Shown one piece after another: positions 5,478 through 12,009 of a DNA stretch of 12,009 bases. A model generated the notes under the pieces. It did no database searches. It was not told where the DNA came from and saw only the letters and a program-made list of their open reading frames with translations. How positions within the stretch are numbered: position 1 is the first letter of the stretch; each line of letters starts with the position of its first letter. The stretch is from NCBI GenBank assembly GCA_910579335.1, contig CAJTUQ010000040.1:395-12403 (forward strand), written 5' to 3'. This DNA is from an uncultured Dorea sp. (GTDB lineage: Bacteria; Bacillota; Clostridia; Lachnospirales; Lachnospiraceae). Position numbers and translations under genes: made by a program.

Positions 5478-8326
5478 ATCTCCCTCAGCACCTGATGCAG
5501 CACCGGTTCATAATCGGCCGCATAGCTTTGTCCCGAAAAATACTTAAGCAGCGCCGCCTTGCAGATATCAGGCAGTTCTTCTCCCTGCTCACATTCATTC
5601 ACAATAATGTCAAAAACACATTTTTCGACTTCCCTGCCAAAAACAAGGTACTCTCTGGAAGCATACGCAAGATATGCCTGTTTTAAACGGAAATACGTAT
5701 TGTCGGACAAATAATAATCCTCGAATATCTTTTCCTCGTCAAAGAGATTCTCCGAAAAAACCATCTGAGTAATAATCCGCTCTCCTACTTTGTACGCAGG
5801 AATCTCATAATCCTTGAGCACCGCCCACAATTTCTTCATGTCGTCCGTTGCGCCGCAGTACCAGTTGGCAAGGTACATTAACGTCGCTTTGTCATACTGC
5901 CCGATCCGAAACAGTTCAAAGCAAAGGTATGTGAGATATTCCTCCTCTTTGTAATTCGTATCTCTCACCAGACGGCTGCAGAAGCGGAACACTTCCTGCT
6001 CATCAAATGCGCCGATACCTTTTTCCCTCACATTCTGAAGCGTCAGCTCTTCATGCTGCTGAGCTTCCTGGCCCTTGCCTTCCGTCTCCTCATATTTCTT
6101 GCACATATCAAGAAAACGCGGTTCATAAAACAGCCTCTTCGTCTCATAGGGTATGGAGTCCGTATAATAGCGTCCTGAAACCGACTCCCACACAATGCGC
6201 GATTCCTTGTTGTACAGGCAGATAATCGTAGTTCCGTCATGCTCATACGGGACTTTTTGTTTTGCCTCGCCGTTCTTTTCAATTACAAGCACATAATTCA
6301 TATCGGAAACCTTCGTGGTCACACTGTAGGAAAAGCAAATATCACGCATCGCTTCCATTCGCTCGTCATTCATCTCTTCCTTCACGCAGAATCTTTTATA
6401 AAGCACCCGCAAATGTTCTGTAATGTGCCGCTTCATAAGCTGCTCCCATGTAAAAGAAACCATCTGCTCCCGGTAATTGAGAAATAAATCCTCCCCTCCC
6501 ACCTCGTATGTCAGGAGGTTCGCATACAAAAAGGCCGTCTTTTTGTAATCAAGTGAATTTCCATGCATAAAGTACAGGAAAATAGACTTTGGGAGCGCTC
6601 CCCTCACAGAGCTTGTATCAAGAGTAACCATATAGTATTCATACAGCTGCGCAATCTTTAACCCTGCCTCCACGGAACGCTGATACCAGATAAAATATTT
6701 CCTCTGCATCTTATTCCCCTTAATCAGGAGCGTACAAATCGTATTCAGTATCATCTTTTCCCGATACATATCATAAATCCGTACCAAAATACGGAACAGC
6801 GGCTCACTGTACGACTTCTGCTGGCTGGCAAAATTCGACACGTAAAGCGCCAGCTCCTTCGACATCAAACGGTACTTTGAAGCGAACTCCAGCACCTGGA
6901 TTTCAAATCTTCCAAGCTTTTTTAAAAGTATCGGCTTCTCCTGATAACACAGATAAGCCTCAAGATAAAACATCACCTGATGGCAGTCAAACTCAAACTG
7001 CTGCTCAAGCACTTCCAGTTTCTTATATGGATTTCTGTACCTCCGGTCCAGATGAATCAACATTTGAAGCAGCATCCAGCTGTCCTGGTAACGCATATAG
7101 GTCTTGCCGATTTCATCGAGCACCCGCTCCGTGTGGCTTCCCTTCCCGCGAATCAGCGCTGTAAGGTACAAGTAATAGCAGTTAATGATTGGGTCTTTGC
7201 CGATGGCAAAACGGTTATAGTTGAAATTTTCCAAAATCCACTTTGCCTCTTCCATCTTACGGCCCTTAATATATATGTGCGCCTGAAGAAGCTGGTAAAG
7301 CTCACTGTTCGGATCAAGCTTCCTAAGTGACGCCACCTTTTCCTCCGCACTGTCCACCCAGCTTTTCAGCTCTTTCCTTCCGCCCACGTAGTTGATATAT
7401 TCTTTCAGTACCTGTGCGCACAAAAGCTCCGGAAGATGATGGTTCTCATCATAATCCATACTCTGCAGGACTTCTATCTCGTATGTGATTTCTTCATATG
7501 GTGTAATGAACTGAATCGCTCCATAATTGCGCCCTCCATGCAGGTATTCCGGACGCACCAGATATTCTACCTCAAGCGTATTGCCGACAAAATCCTCTGT
7601 CGTAATCTCCGGACGCAGCACCTTTAAGAACCTGCTCTCCGCCTTTATCTTAATGGGCATATATCCCCACGTATTCTTCATTACGGATATGATACCCTTC
7701 GTCGGCTCGTTTATATCCTCAAAAAGCATTCCCTCTCCGGCAAGCGTCAGGAAAATACATTCCTTCTGCTTAATGCCGACCAAAAACTCCTCCATCGCCT
7801 GCTCGCCGAGAGACCAGCGCCGCATATTGTCATACAGATAGAAAATACGCTCGTTTTCGTATTTTAATATTTCATAAAAGGATTTTGAACGGAACAACCG
7901 CCCCGCCTCCGAATAATCCTTAACGGCAAGCTTGCGGAAGTCATCCGTGCTCTGCACCTTGCCGTAAGCCGTCATAATATATGGCTTTTCTATAATTGCC
8001 GTAAAGGGAAGGACATACTCCCCCCCGGAACATACAACCGTAAATTTCCCCTTCTCGACATGTCCCGGCTTCAGTCCCCTGCCGTCATAAGTAAATTCCA
8101 CCCTTGCAGGATTCCCTTCAAATCCCTGATCCTTAAAAGAGACACGAAAAGAAGAGGGGTAGATGAGTCCCCTGACTTTACTATCATTCTTGCTCCTGAT
8201 TTGGAAACCTGCCTTATATACTTCGCCTTCGCCGATAATCAGTACCAGATTTGTTTCCTCAAACTCTACTTCCGGCCTGACGAGTCGAAAATCCCCTTTG
8301 GAAAATTTCTGAATCTTATTTTTCAA
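5453..8326 (-). CDS. DUF5717-type large protein, two beta-sandwich domains plus helical repeats (N-terminal part of a split frame)
   Basis: A 957-residue protein of unknown function, matched from memory to DUF5717 of Lachnospiraceae. From the start used here, residues about 16-113 and 191-288 look like two Ig-like beta-sandwich domains (the second contains WGYMPIKIKA and later HGGRNYGAIQFITP), joined by a helical linker. From about 300 to the end it is mostly amphipathic helix, typical of TPR-like superhelices (for example YLEAYLCYQEKPILLKKLG, MLIKGN-type turns). There is no signal peptide or membrane segment, so it is probably cytoplasmic. The frame opens at TTG 8362, but the predicted transcript starts near 8371. 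TTG 8326, with AGGTG six bases upstream, gives MKNKIQKFSKGDF, closer to remembered family N-termini, so it is preferred; GTG 8335 is also possible. The frame ends early; the family C-terminal domain continues in the -1 frame at 5477-5067. It is the first gene of the operon that ends with purB. Confidence 0.78.
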   Translation of the reverse strand: MKNKIQKFSKGDFRLVRPEVEFEETNLVLIIGEGEVYKAGFQIRSKNDSKVRGLIYPSSFRVSFKDQGFEGNPARVEFTYDGRGLKPGHVEKGKFTVVCSGGEYVLPFTAIIEKPYIMTAYGKVQSTDDFRKLAVKDYSEAGRLFRSKSFYEILKYENERIFYLYDNMRRWSLGEQAMEEFLVGIKQKECIFLTLAGEGMLFEDINEPTKGIISVMKNTWGYMPIKIKAESRFLKVLRPEITTEDFVGNTLEVEYLVRPEYLHGGRNYGAIQFITPYEEITYEIEVLQSMDYDENHHLPELLCAQVLKEYINYVGGRKELKSWVDSAEEKVASLRKLDPNSELYQLLQAHIYIKGRKMEEAKWILENFNYNRFAIGKDPIINCYYLYLTALIRGKGSHTERVLDEIGKTYMRYQDSWMLLQMLIHLDRRYRNPYKKLEVLEQQFEFDCHQVMFYLEAYLCYQEKPILLKKLGRFEIQVLEFASKYRLMSKELALYVSNFASQQKSYSEPLFRILVRIYDMYREKMILNTICTLLIKGNKMQRKYFIWYQRSVEAGLKIAQLYEYYMVTLDTSSVRGALPKSIFLYFMHGNSLDYKKTAFLYANLLTYEVGGEDLFLNYREQMVSFTWEQLMKRHITEHLRVLYKRFCVKEEMNDERMEAMRDICFSYSVTTKVSDMNYVLVIEKNGEAKQKVPYEHDGTTIICLYNKESRIVWESVSGRYYTDSIPYETKRLFYEPRFLDMCKKYEETEGKGQEAQQHEELTLQNVREKGIGAFDEQEVFRFCSRLVRDTNYKEEEYLTYLCFELFRIGQYDKATLMYLANWYCGATDDMKKLWAVLKDYEIPAYKVGERIITQMVFSENLFDEEKIFEDYYLSDNTYFRLKQAYLAYASREYLVFGREVEKCVFDIIVNECEQGEELPDICKAALLKYFSGQSYAADYEPVLHQVLREMWIMRKHG

Positions 8327-8377
8327 GCCTGACACCTGCTTCTTTCGTTGCTTTTTTTTCAAAACACACTATAATAA

Positions 8378-8407
8378 ATTATAGCATTACTTTATAGCTT
8401 ATGGCAA
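8378..8407 (-). promoter_or_regulatory. Extended -10 sigma-A promoter of the DUF5717-DUF5716-TPR-purB operon
   Basis: Read on the minus strand, TTGCCA (8402-8407) is followed by an 18-base spacer and a perfect TATAAT (8378-8383). The spacer ends in TGC, giving the extended -10 motif TGnTATAAT. Transcription should start near 8371, only 9 bases before TTG 8362 but 45 bases before TTG 8326. It is the only strong promoter I found upstream of the unit and may also drive purB. Confidence 0.7.
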
Positions 8408-8424
8408 TGCCGAAACACAAAATC

Positions 8425-8453
8425 TTAAAAATATCTGTCGAACTATGTATAAA
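8425..8453 (+). promoter_or_regulatory. Candidate promoter of the aminotransferase gene
   Basis: TTAAAA (8425-8430), a 17-base spacer and TATAAA (8448-8453) make a moderate sigma-A match, with a predicted start near 8460 and a leader of about 27 bases. The region is very AT-rich, and other -10-like hexamers (TAATAT, TATAGT) lie just downstream, so the exact box is uncertain. It is back-to-back with the minus-strand operon promoter. Confidence 0.4.
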
Positions 8454-8486
8454 ACTGCTAATATAGTATATATAAGGAGAGATGAA

Positions 8487-9575
8487 ATGTCAAAAAAAAT
8501 TGAATTTCACGGAAGTGACCTTGAAAAAACTGCAAACTACTATCAGATTCCAAAAGAAGATATTATCCAGTTCGGAGCGAACGTCAATCCTATCGGGCTT
8601 TCAGACAATATAAAGGAGGCACTTGCCGCACATCTGGACATTATCAGCAGCTATCCCGACCGCAATTACACAAGCTTAAAGTGCGCCGTCAGCCGTTACT
8701 GCGGATGCAGTCCGGATAATGTCGTCGTCGGCAACGGCTCCACAGAGCTCATATCCCTGCTTATCAGCCAGCGTTCTGCAAAAAAGGCGCTCGTTTTAGG
8801 CCCGACCTATTCAGAATACGCAAGAGAGCTCGCTCTGACAGGCGGTTCCCTTTCCTATTATAATTTGAAGGAATCCGACGATTTTATACTGGATACCGAA
8901 GATTTTATAAAATCCATTCCAAACGGCACAGACCTCATCATCATCTGCAACCCTAACAATCCCACGTCTTCCGCTGTCACTCAGGCCGATATGGAAAAAA
9001 TTGTTAAATTCTGCCGTACAGAAAACATTTTTGTCATGGTGGATGAAACATATGTGGAATTTGTTCCGGATATAGCCCGGATAACCGCTGTTCCCTTAAC
9101 CGGACGCTATGACAATCTCATGGTAATCCGCGGAGTCTCCAAATTTTTCGCTGCTCCGGGGCTGCGTTTCGGATACGGCATCACAAGCAGCCGCGAATTT
9201 CTTTCCATGCTTTTCACCCATCAAAACCCTTGGAGCCTAAACAGCATCGGCGCTTATGCCGGGGAGCTTATGCTCCAGGACGAGGAATTTATTGAGCGGA
9301 CAAGACAGCTTATTGGCTCTGAGCGCGACAGGCTGTGCAGACAGCTGAAATCCCTGAACACCTTCAAAGTATACCAGCCCTATGCCAACTTTATTCTGCT
9401 CCGCATCTTAAAAGATGGAGTCACTTCCTTTCAAGTATTTGAAACGGCAATAAAAGAAAAATTGATGATAAGGGATTGCTCCTCCTTCCAGAGCCTTGAC
9501 GGGGAATTTGTGCGCTTCTGTATTATGAGGCCGGAAGATAACGAAAGACTACTGCAAATATTAAAGAGCATATAA
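8487..9575 (+). CDS. PLP-dependent class I/II aminotransferase, CobD/HisC-like
   Basis: A 362-residue cytoplasmic enzyme of fold type I. ATG 8487 is chosen because AAGGAGA lies 6 bases upstream; the frame also opens at an ATG at 8445 that lacks a ribosome binding site. Family motifs in order from 8487: FGANVNPIG near 29-37, GNGSTELI near 82-89, NPNNPT at 155-160, DETYVEF with Asp186 and Tyr189 contacting PLP, SKFFAAPGLRFGYG with the Schiff-base lysine Lys219 and Arg227, and a C-terminal FVRFC arginine (Arg343) that binds the substrate carboxylate. ANVNPIG near the N-terminus recalls threonine-phosphate decarboxylase (CobD, ANINPLG) more than histidinol-phosphate aminotransferase, whose equivalent reads like NENPYG. 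No cobalamin or histidine genes are nearby, so the substrate is unassigned. It is a single gene, divergent from the DUF5717 operon and followed by a terminator hairpin. Confidence 0.88.
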   Translation: MSKKIEFHGSDLEKTANYYQIPKEDIIQFGANVNPIGLSDNIKEALAAHLDIISSYPDRNYTSLKCAVSRYCGCSPDNVVVGNGSTELISLLISQRSAKKALVLGPTYSEYARELALTGGSLSYYNLKESDDFILDTEDFIKSIPNGTDLIIICNPNNPTSSAVTQADMEKIVKFCRTENIFVMVDETYVEFVPDIARITAVPLTGRYDNLMVIRGVSKFFAAPGLRFGYGITSSREFLSMLFTHQNPWSLNSIGAYAGELMLQDEEFIERTRQLIGSERDRLCRQLKSLNTFKVYQPYANFILLRILKDGVTSFQVFETAIKEKLMIRDCSSFQSLDGEFVRFCIMRPEDNERLLQILKSI

Positions 9576-9581
9576 AAATAT

Positions 9582-9614
9582 CGGCCTCCCTCTAAATATA
9601 CTTGAGGGAGGCCG
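9582..9614. terminator. Shared hairpin terminator between convergent aminotransferase and cupin genes
   Basis: CGGCCTCCCTC (9582-9592) and GAGGGAGGCCG (9604-9614) form a perfect 11-bp GC-rich stem with an 11-base loop. On the minus strand the stem is followed after 3 bases by a U5 run (complement of 9574-9578), a good terminator for the cupin gene. On the plus strand it follows the aminotransferase stop by 6 bases but has no T-tract, so termination in that direction may be weaker. Confidence 0.78.
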
Positions 9615-9665
9615 CATCCGGCTCGTCCTTATTGCAAAATACCTTTGCACATTTAAAAATTGCGG

Positions 9666-10010
9666 TTACTTCTTTAAAATTAATGCCACAAAAGTGATAT
9701 CCTCATCACCTGTATTCTTAATCCCGTGCCCGTCGCCTTCTTTGCAGAAGAAGGAATCTCCCGGCTCAAGCGGCATCTCTGTGCCGTTGTCATTGTAAAC
9801 CCCGGTTCCGGTCAGAATATAATACCCTTCCTCGTCTCCCTGATGTACATGATAACCAATCTCGCAGCCTGACGGCACCGTAACCTTGGCATACATCTTG
9901 CAATGCTCCCCGCGCGCCTCGTCGGATATCAGCATTTCCTTTGTAATATACCCTTCGCCTCCGTATGCGTGTTCCGCCTTGATAATTTTCCTTTGTCCAG
10001 CTTTTGTCAT
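9666..10010 (-). CDS. Small single-domain cupin protein
   Basis: A 114-residue protein that is essentially one cupin (Cupin_2) beta-barrel. Motif 1 is GYHVHQGDEEGYYILTGTG (52-70), giving metal ligands His54, His56 and Glu61 with the conserved Gly68. Motif 2 is PGDSFFCKEGDGHGIKN (83-99), with His95 as the fourth ligand and Asn99. With 3 His and 1 Glu intact it should bind a divalent metal. Small cupins of this kind may be isomerases, dioxygenases or sugar/effector-binding proteins; the sequence does not say which. Start ATG 10010 has AGGAGG at 8-base spacing and its own strong promoter. It follows the ABC importer on the same strand, but a functional link is not evident. Confidence 0.88.
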   Translation of the reverse strand: MTKAGQRKIIKAEHAYGGEGYITKEMLISDEARGEHCKMYAKVTVPSGCEIGYHVHQGDEEGYYILTGTGVYNDNGTEMPLEPGDSFFCKEGDGHGIKNTGDEDITFVALILKK

Positions 10011-10043
10011 AGAAACGTCCTCCTTTTTATACCCTTGTCCATG

Positions 10044-10072
10044 ATTATAACTTAAGACCCGAAGCCAATCAA
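10044..10072 (-). promoter_or_regulatory. Sigma-A promoter of the cupin gene
   Basis: On the minus strand TTGATT (10067-10072), a 17-base spacer and a perfect TATAAT (10044-10049) lie just beyond the stop codon of the ABC ATPase gene. The predicted start near 10037 leaves about 26 bases before the ATG. No clear terminator was seen between the ABC operon and this promoter, so read-through into the cupin gene is possible. Confidence 0.72.
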
Positions 10073-10098
10073 GACCTGTTCTTTTTATATCTCCCGCT

Positions 10099-10836
10099 TT
10101 ATCCCTGATTGTTTTTGTTCAAAAACTGTCTTGTACGTTCTTCTTTTGGATTCTCAAACAACACATCCGGCGCATCCTGTTCTACTATGTGTCCGCCCTC
10201 CATAAAAACAACTTCATCTGCCACGCTTTTTGCAAATTTCATTTCATGTGTGACAATCATCATCGTAGTATGCTGCCTCGCCAGTTCTTTTATCACATCC
10301 AGCACTTCCGCCGACAGCTCCGGGTCAAGCGCTGATGTCGGCTCGTCAAATAATATAATATCCGGCTCGACAGCCAACGCCCTTGCTATACCGACCCTCT
10401 GCCGCTCTCCTCCGGACAGCGTCTCTGGATAAGCGTCCCGTTTCTTTAACATGCCGACTTTTTTTAAAAACTCCAGTCCGATTTTTTCCGCCTCGGCTTT
10501 CGGCAGCCCCTTTACCAATGTCAGCGGTGTCGTAACATTCGCAAGCGCCGTTTTATTGCGGTACAAATTGGAATTTTGAAATACCATGGAAGTATTCGTA
10601 CGAAGCAGATGTATATCGGATTTGCTTATATTTTCATAATCGATTATCTGATTTTCCAAGCTAATCGTCCCTTTTTCCGGCCGTTCCAATGCATTGATGC
10701 ATCTTAGCAAAGTTGACTTTCCAGTACCCGACGGGCCAATTACAACAACTACTTTCCCTTTTTCAATCTTTAAATTGATTTGATCGAGCACCTGCTGATT
10801 CCCAAATCTTTTAGACAGGTTTCTAATTTCCAGCAT
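10099..10836 (-). CDS. Polar amino acid ABC transporter ATP-binding protein (GlnQ/ArtP/HisP type)
   Basis: The ATPase subunit of an amino acid importer, a peripheral protein on the cytoplasmic face of the membrane. At 245 residues it has normal length and all catalytic motifs: Walker A GPSGTGKST (34-42), Q-loop Gln87 in MVFQNSNLY, ABC signature LSGGERQRVGIARAL (140-154), Walker B IILFDEP (160-166), D-loop SALD and switch His197 in VTHEM. The segment after the Q-loop reads NLYRNKTALANV, where typical family members have NLFPHMTVLENV, a mild divergence at the permease contact. ATG 10836 has AGGAGG 5 bases upstream. It is the last gene of the binding protein-permease-ATPase operon, 56 bases after the permease; that gap contains a hairpin. 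Confidence 0.95.
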   Translation of the reverse strand: MLEIRNLSKRFGNQQVLDQINLKIEKGKVVVVIGPSGTGKSTLLRCINALERPEKGTISLENQIIDYENISKSDIHLLRTNTSMVFQNSNLYRNKTALANVTTPLTLVKGLPKAEAEKIGLEFLKKVGMLKKRDAYPETLSGGERQRVGIARALAVEPDIILFDEPTSALDPELSAEVLDVIKELARQHTTMMIVTHEMKFAKSVADEVVFMEGGHIVEQDAPDVLFENPKEERTRQFLNKNNQG

Positions 10837-10861
10837 ATATTCCTCCTAAAATACGTACAAA

Positions 10862-10885
10862 GGGATGCTGCATTGCAGACATCCC
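10862..10885 (-). other. Intergenic stem-loop between permease and ATPase genes
   Basis: GGGATG (10862-10867) pairs with CATCCC (10880-10885) and CTGC (10868-10871) with GCAG (10875-10878), around a 3-base loop with one bulged base. On the minus strand the stem is followed only by TTTG, too short for an efficient terminator. It could act as a partial terminator or as an mRNA 3'-end stabiliser that lowers ATPase expression relative to the upstream genes. Confidence 0.45.
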
Positions 10886-10892
10886 CACGCAG

Positions 10893-11576
10893 TCATTTCT
10901 GATAAGCAGACCCGACTTTCTGCTCAACTTTTTTTTGCAGCATGCCTAAAACCAATGCCAATATCCAATAAAACACAGCTGCAAGAATATAAGTTTCAAA
11001 TGTTTTGTAATAGGTAGCCGCCGTCAGCTGGGCCTCTCCCATAATATCCTGAATACCGATGGTCATTCCGAGCGAAGACATCTTAATTATATCCAAACAT
11101 GAATTTACGATGGGAGGAACCGCCGCCACCGCCGCCTGCGGAAGTATGATCTTTGTCATCATCTGATAATGCGACAGCCCGAATGCAAGACTCGCTTCAT
11201 ACTGACCTTTATCAATACTTTCTATCGCTCCCCTGATACTCTCAGATATGTAAGCTGCGCTGTTAAGCCCTAAGCATAATACCAGCGCAAATGTCTTCGG
11301 ACACCGCTTCATAACATCAAACACCATCGGCAGTCCGTAGTAAAACAAAAACAACTGTATCAGCAAGGGCGTTCCCCTGAAATAAGAAACATAGATTCTT
11401 GCCATCTGACTCAGCAGCTTTACATGAAAATGCTGAATAATCGCCAATATCGCACCTAGTATGACACTAATCACAAATGCAAATGCCGAAATATAAATGG
11501 TAATCCACAATCCCTCTAAAAGCAGCGGTGTCAGAATCTTTGCATATGGGATAAATGTATCCGTAATATAACTCAT
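10893..11576 (-). CDS. Polar amino acid ABC transporter permease (HisM/GlnP type)
   Basis: The inner-membrane channel subunit of the importer, 227 residues. Hydrophobic segments lie near 16-48, 60-85, 95-115, 145-165 and 195-213, fitting the five-helix topology of this family. YFRGTPLLIQLFLFYYGLP (65-83) is the characteristic family segment, and the EAA coupling loop (EASLAFGLSHYQMM onward, 127-148) contacts the ATPase. SESIRGAIESI (111-121) is also typical. ATG 11576 starts 2 bases after the stop of the binding-protein gene, with AAAGGA six bases upstream, so the two are translationally coupled. With a single permease gene visible here it probably forms a homodimer, unless a second permease lies beyond the right edge. 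The substrate is not determinable from the sequence. Confidence 0.95.
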   Translation of the reverse strand: MSYITDTFIPYAKILTPLLLEGLWITIYISAFAFVISVILGAILAIIQHFHVKLLSQMARIYVSYFRGTPLLIQLFLFYYGLPMVFDVMKRCPKTFALVLCLGLNSAAYISESIRGAIESIDKGQYEASLAFGLSHYQMMTKIILPQAAVAAVPPIVNSCLDIIKMSSLGMTIGIQDIMGEAQLTAATYYKTFETYILAAVFYWILALVLGMLQKKVEQKVGSAYQK

Positions 11577-11578
11577 AC

Positions 11579-12009
11579 CTAATCCTTTTCTACCGTAATG
11601 TCTTCACCTATCCATTTCTCGGATATCTTCTGTAAAGTTCCGTCTTCCCTGATTACCTTAATAAACTTGTTCATCGCATCCTTAAGCTCAGTATTTTTTT
11701 TATCAAATACGATTGCGGCCGGCGCATATTCAAAAGGCTCTAACATCTTGATTTTTAAGCTGCCGTTTCCTTTCATAGCCATATAAGTCTGAATATCCTG
11801 CGCAAGTACCGCATCAATACGTCCGTATGCAATATCATCAAACATTGCTTCAAGCGTAGCAGACGTATATACTTCAAACTTAATATCACCGTCCGGGTAC
11901 ATCGCTTCTACGGTCTGCTGCATGGAATTACCAGAGCCTACGCCGATTGTCTTTCCGGACAAATCCTTCACGCTCTTAATCTCCTCATTATCCTCTCCGA
12001 CGACTATTG
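11579..12009 (-). CDS. Amino acid ABC transporter substrate-binding protein (5' part beyond window edge)
   Basis: This is the C-terminal part of a family 3 (SBP_bac_3) solute-binding protein, probably a lipoprotein outside the membrane. About 143 codons lie in the window; the family is usually 250-290 residues, so the signal peptide and first lobe are to the right. The frame stays open to 12009 (IVVGEDNEEIKSVKDLSGKT), so the GTG at 11971 is an internal codon and not the start. Recognisable segments are DLSGKTIGVGSGNS (the second-lobe hinge region), YGRIDAVLAQDIQTYMAM, and the ending KFIKVIREDGTLQKISEKW, closely matching the family pattern DGT-x3-I-x2-KW. The next gene, the permease, starts 2 bases after its stop codon. 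Ligand specificity cannot be judged without the first lobe. Confidence 0.93.
   Translation of the reverse strand, partial: IVVGEDNEEIKSVKDLSGKTIGVGSGNSMQQTVEAMYPDGDIKFEVYTSATLEAMFDDIAYGRIDAVLAQDIQTYMAMKGNGSLKIKMLEPFEYAPAAIVFDKKNTELKDAMNKFIKVIREDGTLQKISEKWIGEDITVEKD

Noticed and set aside
5453..5507. Programmed -1 ribosomal frameshift joining the two DUF5717 frames
   Set aside because: The frame relation is -1, but I find no canonical X XXY YYZ slippery heptamer in the overlap (the best stretch, AGG AAA CAT, does not allow tandem re-pairing) and no obvious stimulatory structure. An indel is the simpler explanation.
5467..5515. Direct repeat TCATAATC at 5467-5474 and 5508-5515 flanking the frame junction
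   Set aside because: The 8-base copies 41 bases apart could suggest a slippage event, but the flanks show no duplicated sequence and an 8-mer repeat in this AT-rich context is likely chance.
8445..8486. ATG at 8445 as the start of the aminotransferase
   Set aside because: It overlaps the candidate promoter and has no ribosome binding site, while ATG 8487 has AAGGAGA at 6-base spacing and gives the usual family N-terminus.
10067..10105. CAATCA...TGATTG inverted pair after the ABC ATPase gene as its terminator
   Set aside because: The arms are only 6-7 bases with a loop of about 30, there is no U-tract, and one arm overlaps the -35 box of the cupin promoter.
11579..11971. GTG at 11971 as the start of a short 130-residue protein
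   Set aside because: The frame stays open to the window edge with family-typical binding-protein sequence upstream, so this is an internal valine codon of a truncated gene.

Overview
The window looks like chromosomal DNA of a Clostridia-class Firmicute, most likely a Lachnospiraceae-type gut anaerobe. The reasons are moderate GC, strong AGGAGG ribosome binding sites, sigma-A promoters close to TTGNNN-N17/18-TATAAT, U-tailed hairpin terminators, and a gene set (DUF5717, DUF5716 and a TPR protein beside purB) that I associate with Lachnospiraceae. No mobile element, CRISPR array, rRNA or tRNA was seen. No gene-free stretch exceeds about 200 bases.

Layout. Positions 1-1325 (minus) hold a sodium:amino acid symporter of the AGCS family that runs off the left edge. 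It has its own promoter and a palindrome next to the predicted transcription start. Positions 1464-8407 form one long minus-strand transcription unit. It starts at a strong extended -10 promoter near 8378-8407, runs through a DUF5717-type protein (in two overlapping frames), a DUF5716-type Hsp70/actin-like protein, a small TPR protein and purB (adenylosuccinate lyase), and ends at a hairpin at 1464-1493. Positions 8425-9575 (plus) hold a divergent PLP-dependent aminotransferase with a CobD/HisC-like sequence. A shared hairpin at 9582-9614 separates it from a convergent small cupin gene (9666-10010, minus) that has its own promoter. Positions 10099-12009 (minus) hold a polar amino acid ABC importer in the order binding protein (cut by the right edge), permease, ATPase.

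How the genes fit together. Two amino acid uptake systems, the AGCS symporter and the ABC importer, flank a housekeeping purine gene. Upstream of purB is a module of unknown function: a large protein with two predicted beta-sandwich domains and a long helical repeat region, a degenerate Hsp70/actin-like protein with a substrate-binding-like C-terminal beta domain, and a TPR protein. The genes overlap or lie within 27 bases of each other, so their products are probably co-produced and may form a complex. This is the most interesting part of the window.

The DUF5717 reading frame is broken near its 3' end. A 957-codon frame stops at 5453, and the remaining C-terminal domain continues in the -1 frame (5477-5067). 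This is either a real split or frameshift, or a one-base sequence error. Family names for the DUF genes come from remembered sequence similarity and were not checked by a search.
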